Origin: Actinomortierella ambigua
Taxonomy: Eukaryota > Mortierellomycota > Mortierellomycetes > Mortierellales > Mortierellaceae
Length of the DNA stretch: 10,599 nucleotides
Direction of reading: 5' to 3'
Assembly (NCBI GenBank): GCA_016098155.1
Contig: JAAAJB010000855.1
Coordinates: forward strand, 1 to 10,599
In this document: positions 1 to 6,277 of the stretch, piece after piece
Position numbering within the stretch: the stretch's first letter is position 1
How the letters are laid out: every line of letters begins with the position of its first letter
Notes under the pieces: model-generated
The model's database searches: none
What the model saw: the letters and a program-made list of their open reading frames with translations, nothing else
Told to the model about the DNA's origin: nothing
Position numbers and translations under genes: made by a program

Positions 1-734
1 TTTTTTTGGAAGCCCTGGCACCTCTAGTGACTGGTATGGCAGGTGTTCCACTGTCTGCATAGCTTCTCCGCGGAGAAACGTTTGTTGACTGTGATTGATA
101 GGCGCCCGCCACGCAGTCGATTTTTTTTTATAAAATGCGGCACCTGGCTCGTTAGGGATGGCAGCGATGTTAATATATATAGGGCTCTCGTCAGGTTCTA
201 GCCTTTATGCTCTACAATAAGGCATGCAAAAGAAAAACAAATATTGCAGAGCTGAAAAAATGGGATAGGGTGGGGGGAAGCTACCACCATCCTCGCTAAT
301 GATACCGGTAACAACGGTTCATGTGGTGCATCAAGAATCATCCACCAGCCCAGAGAAGGGGTGAAGGAAAAATCCTTCGATCCCATCCGTTGGTGACCTC
401 CGCCGCTGAGACTACCAATCATCCCCGACAAAGGAAAATGAGAAAATAAGGGGTGTCATCATGGCTGAGCACTCAATTTCTCGTGGAAAGTTCGGTGTGT
501 GGGGCTACTCATGTGTTTGTACGCTCAAGAGCTCAAGGGCAGTTTTGTGAGACACGCAAGCGTACAAGGGTATGTTCCATCTCTCGCTCTCTCTCGCGCA
601 CACGGTCGTGTCTAGTGTTTTTTTTTCTCCAACCTGCGCGGTTTGTCAACATACTCGAGTAGACAGGGACCCGGGCAACATGTTGCCCTCCTCATGTAGG
701 CATTGCCTCGTCACATCCACACCATCGTAGCTAG
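1..734. other. intergenic stretch, no confident gene
   Basis: I see no recognisable gene here. The stretch holds a T-run followed by a TATA-like TATAAAA at 129-135, an alternating AT run near 170-181, a 14-bp palindrome at 64-77 and a pyrimidine-rich segment at about 565-632 on the + strand. The longer open frames on either strand begin at non-ATG codons or code for Cys- and His-rich strings that match nothing I know. The pyrimidine-rich segment could be the leader of the small + strand frame starting at 735, as CT-rich leaders also precede the two kinase genes. Confidence 0.5.
64..77. repeat. perfect 14-bp palindrome
   Basis: TTCTCCGCGGAGAA is its own reverse complement over all 14 bases. 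It could be a binding site for a dimeric regulator or a small hairpin, but no neighbouring gene shows which. The function is unknown. Confidence 0.75.
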
Positions 735-983
735 ATGGCATGGCGGATTACATCGTCTTTTCTGCGCCCTGGGGTAGCACCCTTGTTTGACCTCCCTCTT
801 TCTCCGTCTCCCTCCGCATCCTTCTGCACGAGGACAATCCAGACCAACCAGATGCGAGCCTGGGCACCTTTTCGAACAGCTGTAAGCTTGAAGGGATCGG
901 GTGCTTTCTGGTACGCCTCAATGCCGAGAGCTTTCCATTTCAGATGGAGTAACCCCCCTCCCTCCCTCAGCCAAGAATGTTGA
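735..983 (+). CDS. candidate small ORF with mitochondrial-type N-terminus (unrecognised)
   Basis: The frame starts with ATG at 735 and codes for 82 residues. The first 40 residues are rich in Arg, Ser, Phe and Pro (MAWRITSSFLRPGVAPLF...) with only one acidic residue, as in mitochondrial targeting peptides, which is an inference. A GTAAGC donor at 882 and a pyrimidine-rich acceptor ending CATTTCAG at 943 would remove a 62-base intron, but splicing then gives ATG GAG and a stop almost at once, so the unspliced frame may be the real one. A CT-rich segment lies upstream at about 565-632. A minus-strand frame (731-1114, ATG at 1114, 127 codons) covers the same DNA, and only one of the two can be expected to be real. 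No family was recognised. Confidence 0.22.
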   Translation: MAWRITSSFLRPGVAPLFDLPLSPSPSASFCTRTIQTNQMRAWAPFRTAVSLKGSGAFWYASMPRAFHFRWSNPPPSLSQEC

Positions 984-1297
984 AGGGTTTTGGTACATGG
1001 CCAAGCGCATTGGTTTGCAGGTAGACCTCGCAGGAACTTGTCACCAGAGGGTCGTCCTACGGTCTCGTGAGACTTTCGGAGCTGGAATAGCACCTTCGAA
1101 GCACTGTTGTTCATATACAACCAAATGTCACCCAAATTTCTTTGGCATTCTTCCCCTCCCTACCTCCCCTCTTCCCGTTGGCGTGAAGTTAAAAATATTT
1201 CTTGAGGAACATTTGAGAACCTCCTACCCACGGACACGATGACGGGCCAGCCCAAGAGAATTACATTTCAATATATGAGAGCACGACATTTTTGGCA
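984..1297. other. spacer at the 3' side of kinase A
   Basis: No gene is supported. Because kinase A reads leftwards, its 3' UTR should lie here. I found no canonical AATAAA on the minus strand just after its stop; only AT-rich stretches such as 1270-1278 and 1193-1201 are present. The + strand frame running to 1242 has no recognisable content. Confidence 0.45.
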
Positions 1298-3675
1298 CTA
1301 AGATATGCACACACCTCCCACTGCTGTTCTCCATGCACTGTGTGTCGTAAGCATCGTCTGTGAGCGAGCGAGCCAAGGACAAGAGTTCCTCTGGGAAACA
1401 ACTTTGTGTGGCCTTGTGTCCAGCCTAGGCAAGACGGCTTCGAAACGGTTTGGATGGTATGGCCTTGGATGCATCTTGATCAACCTGCGGACCGCCCTTG
1501 GATCCAAACCGAGACCCTCCAGCTGCGATCGGAGACCAACGTGGCGAACTGCTCGCCTGTAGAGACTGAGGGCGTGCTTGACGTTCTCAGAAACTCCGAT
1601 ACCATTGTCGTAGAGAGCTCGAAGGAGACAGGTGGCGGCTGCAATGCCATCGAGGCCATGTGCAGCGAATGAGAACCAGCAGAGGGCCTCTTGGGGGTTT
1701 ATCGCAAAGCCTTGCTGGCCACTGAGCCTCCATAACCCGAGCGTGAACTGCGCCTGTTTGTTTCCGTTGATTGCTTGGTGAAAGCAAGTGATGCGTTTGC
1801 GTGGAGGCCTGAGAGGGTAGGTTGGTACATGGGCTGGCAGCCAAGGCTTGGCCCTTGGTGTGACAGGGAGCTTATGAACCTCCTGGGTGTCTATATAAGC
1901 CACACATGTGGTCGGACAAGGTGGGTCAGAGGTAATCGTATCGGCTGACGACGTACTTGAGGCCACTAAGAGATCGATGGGCAACATGGACAGCAGGCTT
2001 CCTTGGCGGATGTTGAGGAGTCGGGCATTGAACTCGGTGACTAAAGAGCTCGCGCGACTAATCATACTTGAGTCATCCGTTGTTGTTAGGAATTCTGGCT
2101 CATTGAGGTCAAGGACGAGGGCCATCTCACAGGCTTTGGGTCGTTTGACGGGTTCTTGAGACCAGCATTGCTCCATCCGCGACCGATAGTCGTCTGGTGT
2201 GTTGTGGGGGATCGTCTCACGTTCTCCAGACCGAACGAGTTCGGCCACTCGGCAAGTGTCGAAACCTTGGAAGGGAACCGTACAGCATGATGCCATCTCC
2301 CACATCACCATGGCGAATGCATACATATCCGACTCAGTAGAGTACTGACGAGTAGCCCCGAACAACTCTGGTGCCATCCAACGAATGGTACCTATGAAAC
2401 GCTCATGAGAACCACTGCTGTCACATCTGATATTGCCGCAACTGTCGTCGTTGGTTCTGGAGAAATCTGTGCACAAAGCCAGGCCGAAATCACATAATTG
2501 TGCGACAAGCTGTCCGGTGATGAGGATATTGGCACTCTTGAGATCGCGATGGATGATTCCTTTGGTGTGAAGGTAATCCAGACCACTGGCAATCTGGATG
2601 GAGATTCTTGTCTTGATAGGCCAGTCCAGGATGAGGCCAGATCCGCCATCGAGCTGGATGATGCCTTGAAGACTCCCATGCTCGGCCAGGGTAGTGACCA
2701 TGACAATGCACTCATCGATGGTTCCTGCACCGACGTACATGTTGATGTTTGGATGATGGAGAGACTTGTTCAAGTTGATCTCTTGGAGGAAAGTCGCTCG
2801 TCGACCACTCCCAAACAGCTTCTTGACGGCAACTGGTCGATCATTCCACTTTGAGCTAAAGACCTCACCATAGGCGCCGTGTCCAATCCTGGTTTCGAGC
2901 TCGATGGGTAAAGCTTCCAGCGGGAAAAATGGGGACAGTGGGGCTGTGCAGTTATTTAAGTCACAAGACTCCTTTTGGCGATTTTGTGGTGGGAGATGAG
3001 AAGTGCAGGAAGGGAGACGAGGGGAAGGCACTATAGCAAGGTCAGAAGAGCTGGATATTGAAGGGAGGATGAGGGATGGCACCCTCGGTATCGCCATGTC
3101 ATGAATGAAGGTGGAGGCAACTGAGAGAGATCCAAGAGCTGTTGGAGGAATGTGCTTTCGACCTAGAGACGCACGAAGAATAGAGAGAGTGCCACTGGAG
3201 GGGGATATGAATAAAGGGGTCTGCTTGAAATGTCGAGGGCTAGTTCTGTGATGACCTTTGTGACACAAATGGTGTGGACAATGGCTCGCTCGATGGCTAC
3301 GAACGATCATAGAGCGAAGACGCCGAGAACAACGTGAACTGCGACAATGCAGACGGAGGATATGATCCATACTCTGGAGGCAGTAAGAGAAGGTTGCTGA
3401 CCAGGGGAAGGAGCGAGACGTGCAACGAGGTTTGACAATTTTGATCAGTTCAGAGCAACAAGAAGATGACCTGGCCTTGCCAAGTCTAGTTGAAATAGGA
3501 GAGAGAGGAGGGGGATAAATCGACTGTGCTTAGATCCTATCAGCCCCCCGACACTAACAGCACACGCACTTTCTCTTCCACTTTTTTTTTTAGTCGTTGG
3601 ATCTGCCACCAGGCACTCTGGATGCTACACTTACAGAATGCCTGTCGATAAACAGAGTGCTGATCTGAGTCTCAT
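1298..3675 (-). CDS. kinase A: TKL-type protein kinase with two Sel1 repeats
   Basis: This is a putative Ser/Thr (tyrosine-kinase-like) kinase fused to Sel1 repeats. Residues are numbered from the Met at 3370. The kinase domain spans about 158-418, with glycine loop GHGAYGEV (163-170), VAVKK lysine K183, helix-C Glu E197, HRDLKSAN (274-281, catalytic D276), DFG (294-296) and MAPE (332-335). All catalytic residues are kept, so activity is expected. The activation loop is about seven residues longer than in kinase B, and the helix-F motif reads DMYAFAM where B has DIYAFGM. Sel1 units lie at about 531-571 and 572-610. After RSQLE (613-618) similarity to B stops, and the last 70 residues look like a frameshifted or eroded tail. 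The start is unresolved: the preferred model has ATG at 3675, a 41-base first exon, intron 3486-3634 and a protein of 742 residues. The alternatives are Met 3370 or Met 3097 (context GACATGG). The region before residue 55 is rich in His, Cys and Arg and may not be coding. Confidence 0.88.
3486..3634 (-). other. probable first intron of kinase A
   Basis: On the minus strand the donor GTAAGTGT begins at 3634 and the acceptor TTTCAACTAG ends at 3486 after a CT-rich stretch, 149 bases in all. Joining the 41-base exon 3635-3675 (ATG in the good context ACCATGA) to 3485 keeps the kinase frame open. The same donor octamer ends the first exon of kinase B. Other acceptors in the same phase exist, for example one ending at 3195, so the 3' boundary is less sure than the donor. 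Confidence 0.42.
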
Positions 3676-3735
3676 GGTAGTTGGGGACAATGGCAATGAT
3701 TTCCAGAAGGTGATGGGGAACAAGTGAGATGGGGT

Positions 3736-3894
3736 AGAGAGGGAGAGAAAAAGACCGAGGAAGGAAGAGAGAGGAAGAGAGAGAAGAGGAAATGAAAGAG
3801 AGAGAGAGGAAGAGAGAGAGAGAGGAAGAGAGAGAGAGAGGAAGAGAGAGAGACAAAGGAGAAATAAAGAGAAAGCAACAGAGAAAGAGAAAGC
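3736..3894. repeat. purine-rich (GA)n tract upstream of kinase A
   Basis: The + strand is almost pure G and A, and 3794-3853 contains no pyrimidine. Inside it, GGAAGAGAGAGAGAGA recurs with an exact 16-base period (copies starting at 3808, 3824 and 3840). In the sense direction of kinase A this is a CT tract ending about 60 bases before the putative ATG at 3675, so it is probably part of the promoter or 5' leader. Long KERERE-like or SLSLSL-like open frames across it are artefacts of the repeat. Confidence 0.9.
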
Positions 3895-4242
3895 GACCAA
3901 ATTTGAATGTTAAAATGGTACGTACGCCCCTGCCCATGACTGAATTGGATGAAGGCGATGTAACCAGAGTAGGTCAAGGAAAAGGTTGGGGCATCCCTCA
4001 TGGCTTCCATTCTTGGCCTCTGCACTCCTTTTTAAGTAGCTCACCGACCCACGTTTTTTCCATGTTTCCCTTCAGACTCTCTATTCTTTGTTTGCCATTG
4101 AAAGGGGGAACACATGAGCAATGGAAAACAGCAACAAACAAAAACAAACAAACTACCGTGGAAAGGTTGTATTTTAATACATAACAAAGCAATCCAACTC
4201 AATGGGAGCAAGAGGGATTAAACACATGTCTGCCAGCTTCTC
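3895..4242. other. intergenic stretch, no gene seen
   Basis: I see no supported gene. It contains a GTACGTAC octamer at 3918-3925 next to the purine tract, and A-rich simple sequence around 4125-4160 (AACAAACAAAAACAAACAAAC). A minus-strand frame at 3998-4192 starts with TTG and is not credible. Confidence 0.5.
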
Positions 4243-4368
4243 CTATGCAATGCCAGGCAAGCAAGCAGAACCCTCCTGAACCGTTAAGAAGAATCCATGA
4301 CTGTACAAGGGCATGTTGGATGACATTCCACTGCTCGCGTTGCAGTAATCTCGTAGTTGCAAAGGCAT
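4243..4368 (-). CDS. candidate 41-residue ORF behind a CT tract (unrecognised)
   Basis: An ATG at 4368 opens a frame of 41 codons ending in TAG at 4243. It codes for a neutral peptide beginning MPLQLRDYCNASSG and ending SACLPGIA. The only positional support is that the ATG lies about 25 bases downstream (minus strand) of the purine/pyrimidine tract 4393-4429, the same order seen at both kinase genes. The tract plus TTTTAAAG at about 4376 could also be a 3' splice site, making this a last exon. No homology was recognised and it may be chance. Confidence 0.18.
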   Translation of the reverse strand: MPLQLRDYCNASSGMSSNMPLYSHGFFLTVQEGSACLPGIA

Positions 4369-4392
4369 TGCATTGTCCTTTAAAATAAGAGT

Positions 4393-4429
4393 AAAGAGAG
4401 AGAGAAAGAGAGAAGGAGAGGAGAGGGAG
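4393..4429. repeat. short homopurine (GA)n tract
   Basis: These 37 bases are only A and G on the + strand. The orientation, with purines on +, is the same as in the tracts at 3736-3894 and 8697-8856. It may mark another minus-strand leader. Confidence 0.8.
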
Positions 4430-4452
4430 CTGGAGAAGCTAGCCACCGCTCT

Positions 4453-4557
4453 ATGTCCGCGGAACAAATGGAGGCGGAGCAGTTATTGGGGAGAAGGGAC
4501 AAAGATGCGGGGGGGGGGCGGGGGGTTGCCTGCCGATGGCATAAACAGACGCCTTAA
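4453..4557 (+). CDS. candidate 34-residue ORF crossing a poly-G run (unrecognised)
   Basis: The ATG at 4453 begins MSAEQMEAEQLLGRRDKDAG, an acidic, Gln- and Glu-rich start that looks like a genuine N-terminus. It then enters a run of ten G, a C and six G (4509-4525) and stops at TAA 4555-4557. A second frame leaves the G-run and reads on to a GTAAGC donor at 4570, so a one-base length difference in the G-run would link the start to a spliceable exon end. This could be a real first exon with a sequencing-length problem, or chance. No family was recognised. Confidence 0.2.
   Translation: MSAEQMEAEQLLGRRDKDAGGGRGVACRWHKQTP
4509..4525. repeat. G-run (G10-C-G6)
   Basis: Ten G residues at 4509-4518, one C, then six G at 4520-4525. 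Its length is likely to vary between alleles or sequencing reads, and it could form non-B structure. Confidence 0.9.
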
Positions 4558-4758
4558 AGGTAGCACGAGGTAAGCGTTCATTTCTCCACAAAACTTCCCG
4601 CCATATTTTGATACGAGAGGGACTATGGAGCATCGAGTGACACCTTTATACCTGGTCTGTTTCCTTCCCTTCCGTTCTCTACCCCATATCCGTTCTCTAT
4701 CCCCACGTGGAGTCTCTCTCTGTCATTCATCAAGAGTATAATTGTCCAAAACAGGCTG

Positions 4759-5013
4759 TCAAACTCTCTTCTTCTCTGAATGAGGGCCACCAACCTTTGC
4801 CTGGCGCAGCCAGCCAGCGAGCGTCTGGTATCTCACAGAGGTACCTCTTTTTTCCAGAGAGATACAAACAGAGGGCCCATGCCTCTGCCCCCTAGCGTAG
4901 AGGTCAAGAGCCAACAAGTACGTACTGCGCTCACAGATTGGAGTTTTGGGAAAAGTATAAGGTTCATATTTTAGTCCATTCAATGTCTTCGTTAAAATAG
5001 TGTACTCAATCAT
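4759..5013 (-). pseudogene. possible relic of a tyrosine-recombinase-like ORF
   Basis: An ATG at 5013 opens 84 codons. The segment ICERSTYLLALDLYARG, followed by a CISLEKRG stretch and then QTLAGWLRQAKVGGPHS, resembles the region before the His-x-x-Arg box in tyrosine recombinases of Crypton and DIRS type, where Cys-Pro, a Tyr-Leu helix, a Leu-Phe-x-Ser-Leu strand and Thr-Leu/Ile-x-x-Trp-Leu are followed by Ala-Gly-Ile and His-Ser. This is pattern recognition only. The upstream catalytic Arg, the rest of the HxxR box and the nucleophilic Tyr are not seen, so if the assignment is right this is a fragment. A GTAAGA donor overlaps its start. A + strand frame (4707-4895) overlaps and could instead be the coding one. 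Confidence 0.22.
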
Positions 5014-5101
5014 TCTTACCTCTCTCCGTTTGTGGCACGAGCTGTTTCCCTCACCCCACCCCCACCCCACCACCTCGCTACCTGCCTCTTTTACCCAGCA
5101 A

Positions 5102-5109
5102 TATAAATA
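5102..5109 (+). promoter_or_regulatory. TATA box with upstream CACCC repeats
   Basis: TATAAATA follows a pyrimidine-rich stretch that contains repeated CACCCC units (about 5051-5073). No ATG occurs between the expected transcription start, about 30 bases downstream, and the ATGATGG at 5220. This supports a + strand transcription unit here. Confidence 0.45.
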
Positions 5110-5219
5110 CCCCCAATTTTATTATTTGTTAGTGCGTAGCGCGCAAAACCATCCACTTTGCCATCCTCCTTCAGTGTCCATTCTAAACTTCCTCAGCTAT
5201 TGAGCCTACCAGTCTTCTC

Positions 5220-5673
5220 ATGATGGAGACCCACCCCTACCCCCAAAGATCCCGAAAGCCTAGACTTGGCAAGAGATCGACGCCCAGCTACACGTGGGCA
5301 AAGGCATGCCGTCCCTCTCCAGAATTGGACAACGCCGACCTCTATGTCAATGTTGACCCAAATAGAGGACCTATGTCATCAACTAGAGCATAGTGAGCAT
5401 TCATAGGGCCGGAACCTTGATAAAATCCATCTGCGAGAGACGCGGAGAAAAAAAAAGTGCCTGCGAGAGGAGAATAAGGTCTGGACTAGAGTTGGATTGA
5501 TCACTTGGACGGGAAAGATAGTTTATCTCAGTGATCGGAACATGATTTTGTCGGCTTTCGATCTCCTTTTACCGCCTAAGGGAAGATATTATATCTTGAT
5601 CTTCCCCCTGATAATCAATAGATACTGTACCGCCTTTGGATTCCTCACAGTGTCGCATCGTTTTTTAGAGTAG
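5220..5673 (+). CDS. candidate small gene behind the TATA box (unrecognised)
   Basis: The first ATG after the TATA box is ATGATGG at 5220; its second ATG has A at -3 and G at +4. The open frame runs 57 codons to a TAG at 5391-5393 and starts MMETHPYPQRSRKPRLGKRS, a basic, Pro-rich segment. The stop overlaps a GTGAGC donor at 5393. Removing 5393-5531, whose acceptor TTTATCTCAG ends at 5531, keeps the frame open to TAG 5671-5673 and gives a 104-residue protein whose second half is hydrophobic around YYILIFPLII, a possible membrane segment. Both the unspliced 57-residue and spliced 104-residue versions are possible. No family was recognised. Confidence 0.27.
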
Positions 5674-6016
5674 AGTGAGTGGGTATGAAAACTGTTGTAT
5701 AATTCCGCAGTTTCATTACCCAAGAATATACGCGGTGGAAAGGGTCGCCGCGAGACAGTAGAAGCAACCACAACGCACCCTCTTTCCAACCACTGGAATA
5801 GCAAGATGGGGGAGTGTTGAGGGGCTTTTTAAATGGAGGTTCTCTTGCCTCGGGACAAAGATGGTATTTTCCCCCTTCTGCATAGAGAGAGCATGTCAGC
5901 GAATCAAAGAATATTCCTCTCGTTCTCCCCAAGCGCCGCCGAATAATAGCAAGGGGTACTCCGCTTTCAAACAGACAAGTCTGACTCTTTTGTGAGGAAT
6001 CTGCCGGACAGGATTG
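5674..6016. other. intergenic stretch, no confident gene
   Basis: A minus-strand open frame of 126 codons crosses it (5645-6025), but it begins at GTG, has only one late internal Met and matches nothing firmly. I see no RNA gene or ordered repeat. Confidence 0.45.
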
Positions 6017-6022
6017 TTTATT
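6017..6022 (-). terminator. AATAAA polyadenylation signal, probably of kinase B
   Basis: AATAAA on the minus strand lies about 256 bases after the kinase B stop codon, implying a 3' UTR near 270 bases. A + strand AATAAA at 6045-6050 lies close by, as expected where two transcripts converge. Confidence 0.4.
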
Positions 6023-6277
6023 CACATGTTTTGTACGTACTACTAATAAACCTAAATACAGTAATTGCTTGCTCTATTCTGGGACAACATGCAAACCCCA
6101 TGCAAACATCTCATTTGGAGGACGGGATACGTATTGTTTGTTTGTCAACATACACATATATTTTTGCACCCCTCGCAGTATGGCTCAACAGTCAGACAGT
6201 TGAGTGACCCAGTTCATCACCCAACTCAGTAGTGTGTGCATGGAAAGTTCTGTGCTTTATATATTACAGGTGTCTAA

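Noticed and set aside
3590..4184. Long open frames across the GA tract (Lys-Glu-Arg repeats on +, Ser-Leu-Phe repeats on -)
   Set aside because: They arise from (GA)n/(CT)n repeats being open in every frame; composition is pure low complexity.
5645..6025. 126-codon minus-strand frame containing GVPLAIIRRRLG, reminiscent of tyrosine recombinase C-termini
   Set aside because: It starts at GTG with only a late internal Met, the motif is short, and the order relative to the 4759-5013 fragment is wrong for one enzyme.
6033..6062. GTACGT...TACTAAT...ATACAG resembling an intron
   Set aside because: At about 29 bases it is too short for a spliceosomal intron in fungi.
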